10,541 nucleotides of DNA from an uncultured Azohydromonas sp. (GCF_937926365.1 NZ_CALAOH010000039.1:1-10541), one strand, 5' to 3'. Numbered from the stretch's first letter, positions 1 to 7,359 are shown. Numbers and translations: made by a program. The notes: generated by a model from the letters alone, not told the origin.

Positions 1-244
1 GGCCCTGCGCCGCCAGCGCCGGCCCCAGCAGCCGCCACTCCAGCACGGCGGGCTGCGGCTGCAGCAGCTCCGTCAGCGCCCCGCCGGGCCAGCCGCCGCC
101 GGGCAGCTCGCGATCCAGCGCCTCGAAACCCGTGGCCCAGGCAGCCGCGCCGCCCTGCCCCAGCTCGCTGCCCCGCCACAAACCCGCCGCCACGACCGGC
201 GGCAATGAATTCAGGGCAGCGCCGGAGGGCAGAACAGTGGGCAT
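1..244 (-). CDS. imuA: Translesion synthesis-associated protein ImuA (5' part; 3' end outside window)
   Basis: The reverse strand reads MPTVLPSGAALNS... and then ALDRELPGGGWPGGALTE and WRLLGPALAA, the characteristic N-terminal block of proteobacterial ImuA (SulA/RecA-like) proteins. About 81 codons are present before the window edge. ImuA is known from ImuA-ImuB-DnaE2 cassettes, where it takes part in SOS-induced error-prone repair in the cytoplasm; imuB and dnaE2 would be expected to the left of position 1 but cannot be seen. A perfect LexA box lies immediately upstream, agreeing with SOS control. The start is uncertain. ATG at 244 has no clear ribosome site. An in-frame ATG at 268, eight codons earlier, lies inside the LexA box and has AGGTGA 10 bases ahead of it. 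ATG 244 is used because a promoter overlapping the operator would start transcription downstream of 268. Family call is strong; the exact start is not. Confidence 0.88.
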   Translation of the reverse strand, partial: MPTVLPSGAALNSLPPVVAAGLWRGSELGQGGAAAWATGFEALDRELPGGGWPGGALTELLQPQPAVLEWRLLGPALAAQG

Positions 245-251
245 GGATGGC

Positions 252-277
252 AGATACTGTGTTTTCATACAGTATCT
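252..277 (-). promoter_or_regulatory. LexA operator (SOS box) of imuA
   Basis: The site has perfect 9-base inverted arms, agatactgt (252-260) and acagtatct (269-277), around an 8-base centre. Its core fits the CTGT-N8-ACAG consensus of beta/gammaproteobacterial LexA at 257-272. It lies 8 to 33 bases upstream of the ATG at 244, where a bound repressor would block transcription of imuA. A weak minus-strand -10 candidate (GATACT, 276-271) lies inside the box. The palindrome is seen directly; LexA binding is inferred from the consensus and the downstream gene. Confidence 0.9.
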
Positions 278-572
278 ATCACCTGGGACCGAATTTGCAC
301 GCGGTGGTGCGTGCGCAACAACTTTTTTTGAAGCCCGTCCCCGCCAGGCACGAAGGGCGCGGCGTACTCGCGCCTGCGGGACAGTCCCGAGATGGCGCGT
401 GGCGTTTTGGGAACGGCATTTGCCATGAAAATTCCTGGCCTGAAATACCACCGACCTTGGTCACGGTTTCCGTTGGCACAAACCCCTCCCGCTTCCTGAA
501 AAAGAGGGATAAAAACTCACCCGGCAGTGACTAATCTTGCCGCGCAGACCGGGGTCTGCTGGGGGAATCTTC
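278..572. other. Divergent intergenic region between imuA and the HAF-repeat gene
   Basis: About 295 bases separate the LexA box from the plus-strand ATG at 573. The stretch is less GC-rich than most of the window and has a run of seven T (323-329 region). I see no convincing gene: short frames in it show no domain, no good ribosome site and no third-position bias. Promoters for both flanking genes should lie here, but no -35/-10 pair with good spacing stands out for the plus-strand gene. TTGGCA at 473-478 has no matching -10 at the right distance. Confidence 0.5.
561..566 (+). promoter_or_regulatory. Ribosome binding site that fixes the HAF-gene start
   Basis: A GGGGGA purine run ends 6 bases before the ATG at 573. 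It supports that start over the upstream in-frame TTG at 537, which would put 12 charged or flexible residues in front of an otherwise normal signal peptide. Confidence 0.6.
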
Positions 573-1715
573 ATGAAACCGCATTTTCTCGCGGCCTTGC
601 TGGCCGCTGTTTCCATTTTCAAGCCCGCATTTGCCGAAGACGGCGAAACATTTACGCCGCGGCCGGCCGGCGCGCAATTCCAGGCCACGCAATACCGGGT
701 TTACAACCTGGGCTCGGTGGAAGGCGGCGAGAGCTTCGCGCGCGCGGTCAGCAGCGACGGCAAGGCGGCCGGCTACGTGAGCTTCAACATCCTCGGCGGC
801 AAGCGGCCGGCGATTTTCGAGCGTGGCAAGGCGCCGGTGCCCATCTTCACCGACGGCCGGGGCGAGGCCACCGGCATCAACCGCCTGCGCGAGGTCGTGG
901 GCTGGTACGTGCAGGGCACCAGGCGCCAGGGATTCCTCTGGAGAAACAACACCATCACCACGATCCTTTCTCCCATCGGCGGCCAAAGCCATGCCGCGGC
1001 CATCAACAACAGTTCCGTGGTGGTGGGCTGGTACGAAGTATCTCCGGGCATCACGCATGCCTTCCGTCATCAGAATGGCGTGACGACCGATTTGGGCAAC
1101 TGGGGTGGCCGCTCGTCGCAGGCCACGGCCATCAATGCCAAGGGCGATATTGCCGGATTCAGGGAAATACGGGTCAACGGAAAATGGGTGAAACAGGGCG
1201 TGCGCCTGAAGGCGAACGGCACGCGCCAGATCATCAGGCCCCTGGCCGGGTTCGATAACCTGGTGCCCACGGAAATCAACGACACCGGCGACCTGGCCGG
1301 ATCCATGTCGCTCAATGCCAGCGATTTTCCTTTCGACGCCGCCGCCTTCATCGTCAAGGGCGCCTCGAGCACCACGGTGACGCGGCTGACGCCGGCGGGC
1401 TGCTGCTTCGGCAGCGTGGGCTACTCGCTCAACAACAGCCGCAAGGTGGTGGGCTTCCGCTTCGACCGCCTGGCCGACCCTTCCGAGCTCGGCTGGCTGT
1501 GGGACGTGACCGCGGCGCAGGAGGTGTCGCTCTACACGCTGCCCGAGGCGCAAGCGGCCGGCTGGTACCGGCTGTCGGAGCCGAGCGACATCAACAACAA
1601 CGGCGTGATCGTCGGCCAGGGCGCCATCCGGCCAGCCACCGGCGGACAACTCATGCGCGCCTTCATGCTGGTGCCCATTCCGGCGCTGACGAGTCCGACC
1701 GGGCAGGCGCAGTGA
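573..1715 (+). CDS. Secreted HAF-repeat protein
   Basis: A 380-residue protein with an N-terminal signal peptide (MKPHFLAALLAAVSIFKPAFA, likely cut after Ala21), so probably exported. The rest is about seven degenerate repeats of roughly 40-50 residues, each of the form 'A..IN..G.VVG......AF....G...LG..GG', starting near residues 56, 98, 139, 183, 232, 282 and 335. The third is closest to consensus (AAAINNSSVVVGWYE, then THAFRHQNGVTTDLGNWGG), with the HAF tripeptide at 162-164. This is the 'extracellular repeat, HAF family' pattern; the function of the family is unknown, and a beta-propeller-like fold is only a guess. There is no PEP-CTERM anchor: the end is VPIPALTSPTGQAQ. A Cys-Cys pair lies at 277-278. 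The gene stands alone, convergent with the EAL-type gene. One sampled 60-base line (1021-1080) is about 58% GC, clearly below the neighbouring genes, which may mean acquisition from elsewhere. Confidence 0.85.
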   Translation: MKPHFLAALLAAVSIFKPAFAEDGETFTPRPAGAQFQATQYRVYNLGSVEGGESFARAVSSDGKAAGYVSFNILGGKRPAIFERGKAPVPIFTDGRGEATGINRLREVVGWYVQGTRRQGFLWRNNTITTILSPIGGQSHAAAINNSSVVVGWYEVSPGITHAFRHQNGVTTDLGNWGGRSSQATAINAKGDIAGFREIRVNGKWVKQGVRLKANGTRQIIRPLAGFDNLVPTEINDTGDLAGSMSLNASDFPFDAAAFIVKGASSTTVTRLTPAGCCFGSVGYSLNNSRKVVGFRFDRLADPSELGWLWDVTAAQEVSLYTLPEAQAAGWYRLSEPSDINNNGVIVGQGAIRPATGGQLMRAFMLVPIPALTSPTGQAQ

Positions 1716-1716
1716 T

Positions 1717-1732
1717 GCGGCGCCCGCGCCGC
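1717..1732 (+). terminator. Hairpin just after the HAF-gene stop, possible terminator
   Basis: GCGGCG (1717-1722), a CCCG loop and CGCCGC (1727-1732) form a perfect six-pair GC stem starting two bases after the TGA. No T-run follows, so it is not a classical intrinsic terminator. It may act together with the larger inverted repeat that follows. Confidence 0.35.
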
Positions 1733-1829
1733 CGTTCGCCCTGAGCGGGTCGAAGGGCCTGCCGGCCGGCCGTGCCGGGGGCTTCGACAGGGCCTGTCCC
1801 GAGCTTGTCGAAGGGCTCAGCCCGAACGG
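1732..1829. repeat. Inverted pair of dispersed palindromic (REP-like) repeat units
   Basis: Left unit: ccgttcgccctgagc (1732-1746) followed by gggtcgaagggcc. Right unit, opposite orientation: gctcagcccgaacgg at 1815-1829, matching the left unit's first 15 bases at 13 positions after reverse complementing. Inside the right unit cttcgaca (1782-1789) pairs with tgtcgaag (1806-1813), and gacagg-g-cctgtc (1786-1798) is a further small palindrome. I recognise the 'gttcg..ctgag...gtcgaagg' motif as a common dispersed intergenic repeat in Burkholderiales and related high-GC bacteria. Lying between two convergent genes, it may serve as a two-way transcription stop. The right unit overlaps the last codons and stop of the gene at 1817-5107. 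Confidence 0.75.
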
Positions 1830-4800
1830 GCGCCTTCGGTCCGAAAAGCCCGTTGGCCCTCGGCCGCGTCGTTCTTGCTCAGCAGCTGCAGCTTGGGCTT
1901 GGCGGCCTCGGTGCGGGCCGCCTGCGAGGCCTGCTGCTGCTCGACCCAGGCTTCCAGGTCGTGCGGCGGCAGCGGCTGCGCGTAGTGGTAGCCCTGCAGC
2001 TCGTCGCAGGCCACGCCGCGCAGCGCCATGGCCGTGGACTCGTCCTCCACGCCCTCGGCCACCACGCGCAGCCCCAGCGTGTGGGCCATGCCCACGATGG
2101 CGCGCGGCACCGCCAGGTGCGTCGGGTCCAGCGCCAGCTCCGCCACCACCGTGCGGTCGATCTTGAGCGCGTCGATGGGGAAGCGGTGCAGGTGCGGCAC
2201 GCTCGAATAGCCGGTGCCGAAGTTGTCGATGGCCAGCTCCACGCCCAGCCGCTTGAGCGCCAGCAGCTGCTGCAGCATGAACTCCACGTCCTCCATCACC
2301 GCCGATTCGCCCAGCTCCAGCTCCAGCAGCTTCGGCGCCACGCCATGGCGCTCCAGCGCCGCCTGCAGCGCGCTGGCCAGCCCCGGCTCGCGCAGCTGCA
2401 CCGGCGAGAGGTTGATGGTCACCGGCACCGGGGCGAGTCCCTGCGCCTTCCACTGCGCCTGCTGGCGGCAGACCTCGTCGATGACCCAGGCACCGAGGGG
2501 CACGATCAGCCGCGAGGACTCGGCCACCGACACGAACTCCGCCGGCCCCACCGGGCCCAGCCGCGCGCTGTGCCAGCGCAGCAGCGCCGCCAGGCCCGAC
2601 AGCGAGCCGTCGTGCGCCGCCACCCGCGGCTGGTAGTGCAGCGTGAACTCGTTGCGCTCCAGCGCCTGGCGCAGCTGCGCCTCCACCAGCATGCGCCGGT
2701 GCGCGCGCTCGTGCAGCTCGGCCGTGAACAGGCAGGCCGCGTCGCCGCCGCGTCCCTTGGCCTGCATCATGGCCGCGTCGGCGCGGCGCATGGCCTCGTC
2801 CACGTCCTCCTCGGGCGGGCACAGCGCCACGCCCACGCTGCAGCCCAGACGCACCTCGGAACCGCCCACCACGTGCGGATGCCGCAGCTGCGGCAGGAAG
2901 CGCTGCTCCACCAGGCGCAATGCTTCCTCGCCGTCGCGGATGCCTCCGAGCGCCACGCCCAGCTCCGCGCCGCCCAGGCGGCACACCACATCGCCGCCGC
3001 GCACCGTCTCCAGCAGCCGCTGCGCCACCGCGCGCAACAGCGCGTCGCCGGCCGGTCGGCCCAGCGTGTCGTTGACGTTCTTGAACCGGTCCGGGTCGAT
3101 GCACAGCACCGCCACCTGCTGCTCGCCCTGGCGCGCGCGCTGCACCATGGCCCGCAGCCGCTCCACGAACAGCACCCGGTTGGGCAGCCCGGTGAGCGCG
3201 TCGTGGTACGCCAGGTAGCGGATGCGCTGCTCCTGCGCCTTGCGCTCGCTGATGTCCAGGGCGCTGAAGATGGTGTAGCGCCGCGGCGTCCCGGTGGCCT
3301 CGCCCTCGCTGACCACGGTGGCCGACAGCCAGGCCGGCACCGTCTTGCCATCGGGCCGGTGCAGCCACACCTCGCCTTGCCAGCGGCCCTGCGTCTCGAT
3401 GACGCGCCACAGCCGCTCGATGAAGTCGCGCCCCATGTCCTCGGACAGCAGCTGCTCCAGCCCGCGCCCGACCACCATGTCGGTGCGGCAGGCGGTGAGC
3501 CGGCACAGCGCCGGGTTGAGCGAGACCACGTGGCGCGAGGCATCGCAGATCGCGATGCCCTCGGTGGCGGCCTCGAACACGTGCAGCCACAGCGACAGGC
3601 CCTGCTCGCCCCGCTTGACCTGGTCCACCGGCGTGAACACGGTGAGCACCGCGTCGCGCCCCTCGTAGGCCAGGCGCCGCGCCGACAGCACGCCCCAGCC
3701 CGTGTGCGCGCCGCCGTGCCAGCGCACCTCCAGCTCGTCAACCTGCCCGCGCTCGGCCAGCAGCCGCTGCAGCTGCGCGCGCACCGCCGGCTCCAGCCCC
3801 GCGCTGAGCGGGTCGCTCTGGCGCTGGCCGATCCAGGCCAGCCCCGGCCCGTTGGCGTGCAGCAGCTCGTGCGTGGGCAGCGCCGTCACGATGATGGGCA
3901 GCGGCGTGATGTCCGCCAGCCGCTGCCGCGCCTGCAGCGCGCTGAGGGTGGCGTTGAGCTGCTGCTGCTCCTGGTGATGGCTGCCCAGCCGCGACAGGAC
4001 ATGGTTGAAGGCATGCGCCACGGTGCCGAACTCGTCGCGGCTGTCCCACTCCATGCGGCGGCTGATGTCGTTGCCGCGGCGCACGGCGCGCGCCACGTCG
4101 CTCATGTGCTGCAGCGGCCTCAGGATCTGGCGCGCCGCGGCCCAGGCGTAGGCCAGCGCGCCCAGCAGCAGCAGGCCGCCGCCGCCGAGCTGCAGCATCA
4201 GCTTCTGCCGCCGGCCGTCGATGCGCTTTTGCAGCAGCCCGCGCAGCGGCGCCGTCAGCCGCGAGCCGTACTCGTCGATCTGCACCAGCAAGGCCTGGTG
4301 CGTGGACAGCAGCGGCTTGAGCGCCTCGGCCCCGGGCGCGTTCGGCGCCAGCGCCAACGCGCGGGCCTCGCGGCTGAAGGCCTCCACCGCCGCCAGCACC
4401 TGCGCCTGCACCGCCAGCGCGCCCAGCACCGGCTCGTCGAGCACGCGTGCCTTGGCGTGCTGGCCGTCGAGCTCCATCAGCCGGGCCTGGCCCACGAGCT
4501 GGCCTTCGAGCATGAAGTAGCGGTTGCGCCAGTCCTCCACCGGCTCCCTCGGCACCGCGGCGGTGCTCAGCAGCAGCTCGCTCACGCGCTGCGCCAGCAC
4601 CAGCAGCTCCGGCAGCCGCTCCACCATGATCGGCACCACGTAGCGGCCGTCGGCCAGCGCCGGGTTGTCCCCGAGCCCGGACTGGAAAGCCAGCTGCGAC
4701 ACCACCAGCTGCCCCTGGCGCAGCACCTCCGCGCGCAGCGCGGCCAGCGTGGCGCGCCCCTGCGCGTCCGGCTTCTGCTGCGCGGGATCCTTGGTCAGCC

Positions 4801-5107
4801 GCTCCACCGCCTGGCGCAGCGCCCCGCCGACGGCCTCGGCGCACTGCGGCACCTGCATCAGCACCGCCGTGGCCTGGCGCGAGACCAGCGATGTCTCCGG
4901 CGCCGCGGCCGCCTGCAGCATGCGGTTGACCTCGACGATGCACGCCAGCCCGGCGAGCTCCAGCTGCGCGCCCGTGAGGATGCGCAACCGATCGCGCACA
5001 AGCACGCTGCCGGCGGACAGCGCCACCACCAATGGCAGCAGGCTCATCACCAGCAACTTGCGGCCCACGCTGAGGCGGCCTAGGAGCGACGAAAGGACGC
5101 GCGGCAT
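1817..5107 (-). CDS. Membrane HAMP-PAS-GGDEF-EAL protein with degenerate GGDEF and EAL motifs
   Basis: A 1096-residue inner-membrane signalling protein. In order: membrane segment about 17-39; mostly helical periplasmic sensor about 40-300; second membrane segment about 302-325; HAMP about 326-379; a weak PAS-like part about 389-494; a clearer PAS/PAC about 502-624, ending in DISERKAQEQ; GGDEF domain about 629-794; EAL domain about 810-1059. The GGDEF signature reads GGAEL (712-716), although FKNVND and the inhibitory RxxD (RGGD, 703-706) remain. The EAL signature reads AAL (840-842), so the metal-binding Glu is Ala, and DDFGTG reads DNFGTG (961). The NLS Asn, KIDR, AEGVE and QGY motifs are kept. 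Both enzyme activities are therefore doubtful, and a c-di-GMP receptor role like LapD or FimX is more likely (inference). The ATG at 5107 is preferred to an upstream GTG at 5155. The last residues are encoded by the dispersed repeat. The diguanylate cyclase gene lies upstream on the same strand, 182 bases away. Confidence 0.9.
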   Translation of the reverse strand: MPRVLSSLLGRLSVGRKLLVMSLLPLVVALSAGSVLVRDRLRILTGAQLELAGLACIVEVNRMLQAAAAPETSLVSRQATAVLMQVPQCAEAVGGALRQAVERLTKDPAQQKPDAQGRATLAALRAEVLRQGQLVVSQLAFQSGLGDNPALADGRYVVPIMVERLPELLVLAQRVSELLLSTAAVPREPVEDWRNRYFMLEGQLVGQARLMELDGQHAKARVLDEPVLGALAVQAQVLAAVEAFSREARALALAPNAPGAEALKPLLSTHQALLVQIDEYGSRLTAPLRGLLQKRIDGRRQKLMLQLGGGGLLLLGALAYAWAAARQILRPLQHMSDVARAVRRGNDISRRMEWDSRDEFGTVAHAFNHVLSRLGSHHQEQQQLNATLSALQARQRLADITPLPIIVTALPTHELLHANGPGLAWIGQRQSDPLSAGLEPAVRAQLQRLLAERGQVDELEVRWHGGAHTGWGVLSARRLAYEGRDAVLTVFTPVDQVKRGEQGLSLWLHVFEAATEGIAICDASRHVVSLNPALCRLTACRTDMVVGRGLEQLLSEDMGRDFIERLWRVIETQGRWQGEVWLHRPDGKTVPAWLSATVVSEGEATGTPRRYTIFSALDISERKAQEQRIRYLAYHDALTGLPNRVLFVERLRAMVQRARQGEQQVAVLCIDPDRFKNVNDTLGRPAGDALLRAVAQRLLETVRGGDVVCRLGGAELGVALGGIRDGEEALRLVEQRFLPQLRHPHVVGGSEVRLGCSVGVALCPPEEDVDEAMRRADAAMMQAKGRGGDAACLFTAELHERAHRRMLVEAQLRQALERNEFTLHYQPRVAAHDGSLSGLAALLRWHSARLGPVGPAEFVSVAESSRLIVPLGAWVIDEVCRQQAQWKAQGLAPVPVTINLSPVQLREPGLASALQAALERHGVAPKLLELELGESAVMEDVEFMLQQLLALKRLGVELAIDNFGTGYSSVPHLHRFPIDALKIDRTVVAELALDPTHLAVPRAIVGMAHTLGLRVVAEGVEDESTAMALRGVACDELQGYHYAQPLPPHDLEAWVEQQQASQAARTEAAKPKLQLLSKNDAAEGQRAFRTEGARSG

Positions 5108-5289
5108 GGCAGGTACTTCAACGAGCCGTGGGCGCCGGGACGGCGTGAGGAACACCCGCCTTCATCCACGACCGACGCCAGCCCCTGCGGTTTGGACCGC
5201 AAGGTCTGGCTCAGTCTGCATTGTCCCCGGGCCCTACACCATCCCGGCCGAAACGCAATGGCCGGAACCCGGCCACCGTGCGCACTTGT
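5108..5289 (-). other. Gap between the cyclase and EAL-type genes, with two hairpins
   Basis: Reading on the minus strand, a stem TGGCCGG/CCGGCCA with a three-base loop lies at 5275-5259, just after the cyclase stop. It is followed by ATTGCGTTT, a weak T-rich tail, so it could be a partial terminator. A second stem, TGCGGT/ACCGCA with a four-base loop, lies at 5201-5186. The 182-base gap leaves room for a separate promoter for the EAL-type gene, but no convincing -35/-10 pair was found. Whether the two genes share a transcript is open. Confidence 0.4.
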
Positions 5290-7359
5290 TCACACCGTGG
5301 CAGGGTTTTCGTCCGCCGGTGCGGGCTTCGCGTCCCCCAGCGGCCGCGGCGCGGCATCGGGCACGCCCGGCGCCGGCGGGGCCGCCGGCACCCCGGCGGC
5401 GCTGGCCGCCTCCACCTCGGCCAGCGAGGACACGCGATTGCGGCCCCCCTGCTTGGCGGCGTAGAGCGCGCGGTCCGCGCCTTCCACCAGCGACTGCACC
5501 CGGGCGCCGGGGCCGGGCACCAGCGTGTGCATGCCCACGCTCAGCGTCACGCGGCCTTGCACGCCGTGGCGGTGCTCGATGGCCAGGAGCACCACCGCGC
5601 GGCGCACCAGCTCCGCCACCACCCGCGCGCCATCGGCATCGGTGCCGGGCAGCAGCATCGCGAACTCCTCGCCGCCCCAGCGCGCCACCAGGTCGCCCGG
5701 GCGGCGCGAGACGCCGCGCAGCGCCATCGCCACGCGGCGCAGGCAGGCGTCGCCCTCGGGATGCCCGTAGCTGTCGTTGAACTGCTTGAAGCGGTCCACG
5801 TCGATCATCAGCAGGCTCAGCGCCTCGCGCTGGCGCTGCGCCACGCGCCAGGCGTCCTCCAGCGCCGCGTCGAAGCGGCGCCGGTTGGCCAGGCCGGTGA
5901 GCGGGTCGAAGGCCGCCAGCCGCGCCAGCTCCTCGTTGCTGCGCGCGAGCTGCTCGTGCGCCGTCTGCAGCTCCATCTGCGTGCGCCGCAGCTCGGTGAT
6001 GTCGGTGCGGATGGCGATGTACTGGTAGGGCTTGCCGCGCTCGTCGAGCAGCGGAACGATGGTCGAGTCCACCCAGTAGGTGCTGCCGTCCTTGGCGCGG
6101 TTCTCGATCTGGCCCTGCCAGACGCCGCCGCGCGCGATGGTGCGCCACATCTGCTTGAAGAACGAGGCCGGGTGCCGGTCCGAGCGCACGATGCTGTGCG
6201 GACTGCCAATGAGCTCCTCGGCGCTGTACTTGGACAGTGCGCAGAAGCGCTCGTTGACGCTCAGGATCACGCCCCGCACGTCCGTGACCGCCACCACGGC
6301 GTGCTCGTTGATGGCGTGCTCCAGTTCCGCCAGGCGGCGGTTGGAGCCCTGGAGCTCGCGCGTGAGCGCCTGTTGCGCCCGCAGCGTGCGGTGGTTGAAC
6401 AGCCCCGCGAGCACCAGCCCCGCCACCACCACCACCACGGCCGCCGCGTTGAGCCAGGCCGAGCGCCGCCACGCGGCCAGCACCTGCTCGCGCGACAGCG
6501 CCACCACCACCATCACGGCGTAGGACCCGGAGTGCGCGAAGCTGTACTGGCGCTGCACGCCGTCCAGCGGCGAGATGGCGGTGAAGGTGCCCGAGCGCGC
6601 GAGCGTGTAGTGCTCGCGGTTGAGCGCCGAGTCCTTGAGGTCCACGCCCAGCGTGGCCTCGCTGTAGGGGCTCCGCACCAGCACCGTGGCGTCGCGGGTG
6701 TTGAGCGACAGCAGCGCGTCGCGGCCGAGCTCGAAGCGGTCCAGGTACTGCTGCAGGTGCTTCATCGACAGCGCCCCCACCACCACGCCGGCGAAGCGGC
6801 CGTCCGCATGCGCGAGGCGCCGCGACAGCGGCACCACCCACTCGCCATGCGGCTCGGTGCGGTAGGGCCGGCCCACGTACAGCTCGTCGCGCGCGCTGGC
6901 GCGGTGCAGCGCGAAGAATTCGCGCCCGCGCGCGGAGGTTTCGTAGCGCGGCACTGCATAGGAGCTCACCCGCAGCTTGCCCGCCGCGTCGTAGACGTAC
7001 ACGTCGTGCAGCGCGGGCTGCAGGCTGATGCGGCGCAGGATCTCGTCGCGCAGCGCCTGCGTGGGGCCGCCGCCACGCTCGTGGGGCGCCAGCGCCGTGC
7101 GCGAGACCACGGCCATGAAGGCGTCGGCCTCGCGCAGCGTGACCTCCACGTGGTCGAGCACCGACTCCGCCAGGTTGGCGCTGGTCTGCTGCGCCTGGCG
7201 CAGCGCGCTCTCGCGCGCCTGCCACAGGAAGACGCTGGCCGCGGCCACCAGCGCCACGCAGGCCAGCAGCAACACCGCACCCACGCGCAGCGCCGCGCGC
7301 GAGCCCGGCGCAGGCGCCGCGGCCTGAATCGGGGCTGGGTCGGAGTGGACAGAGGTCAT
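5290..7359 (-). CDS. Membrane diguanylate cyclase (Cache-PAS-GGDEF)
   Basis: A 689-residue inner-membrane protein predicted to make cyclic di-GMP from two GTP. In order: short cytoplasmic N-terminus rich in Ala/Pro; membrane segment about 25-46; periplasmic double-Cache-like sensor about 50-300 (YVYDAAGKLRVSS, then REFFALHRAS, GEWVVPLSRRL and DGRFAGVVVGAL are typical); second membrane segment about 304-322; PAS/PAC about 345-457 (KDGSTYWVDSTIVP, YIAIRTDITELRR); short coiled linker; GGDEF domain about 482-642. The active-site signature is an intact GGEEF (562-566), with DVDRFKQFND and GHPEGD before it, and an inhibitory RxxD (RPGD, 553-556) exactly five residues upstream, so product inhibition is expected. 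A 45-residue Ala/Pro-rich tail follows. ATG 7359 is chosen because the earlier frame encodes Arg/Pro-rich, non-family sequence; no good ribosome site precedes it. The sensed ligand is unknown. Confidence 0.92.
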   Translation of the reverse strand: MTSVHSDPAPIQAAAPAPGSRAALRVGAVLLLACVALVAAASVFLWQARESALRQAQQTSANLAESVLDHVEVTLREADAFMAVVSRTALAPHERGGGPTQALRDEILRRISLQPALHDVYVYDAAGKLRVSSYAVPRYETSARGREFFALHRASARDELYVGRPYRTEPHGEWVVPLSRRLAHADGRFAGVVVGALSMKHLQQYLDRFELGRDALLSLNTRDATVLVRSPYSEATLGVDLKDSALNREHYTLARSGTFTAISPLDGVQRQYSFAHSGSYAVMVVVALSREQVLAAWRRSAWLNAAAVVVVVAGLVLAGLFNHRTLRAQQALTRELQGSNRRLAELEHAINEHAVVAVTDVRGVILSVNERFCALSKYSAEELIGSPHSIVRSDRHPASFFKQMWRTIARGGVWQGQIENRAKDGSTYWVDSTIVPLLDERGKPYQYIAIRTDITELRRTQMELQTAHEQLARSNEELARLAAFDPLTGLANRRRFDAALEDAWRVAQRQREALSLLMIDVDRFKQFNDSYGHPEGDACLRRVAMALRGVSRRPGDLVARWGGEEFAMLLPGTDADGARVVAELVRRAVVLLAIEHRHGVQGRVTLSVGMHTLVPGPGARVQSLVEGADRALYAAKQGGRNRVSSLAEVEAASAAGVPAAPPAPGVPDAAPRPLGDAKPAPADENPATV

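Noticed and set aside
473..490. TTGGCAC at 473-479 looked like the -24 half of a sigma-54 promoter before the HAF gene.
   Set aside because: The -12 half (TTGC at the required spacing) is missing; the sequence there is CCTC.
425..499. A 24-codon plus-strand frame starting ATGAAAATTCCT before the HAF gene.
   Set aside because: No ribosome site, no known leader peptide pattern and no repeated regulatory codons.
537..572. A TTG start 12 codons before the HAF-gene ATG.
   Set aside because: It would spoil the signal peptide, and the ATG at 573 has a purine-rich ribosome site at good spacing.
531..3590. A minus-strand open frame of about 1000 codons spanning the HAF gene and part of the EAL-type gene.
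   Set aside because: Arg/Ala/Gly-rich shadow of two well-supported genes on other frames, with no family resemblance.
1772..5083. A plus-strand open frame of about 1100 codons opposite the GGDEF-EAL gene.
   Set aside because: Composition is Arg/Gln/His/Leu repeats with no domain; it mirrors the true gene in GC-rich DNA where antisense stops are rare.
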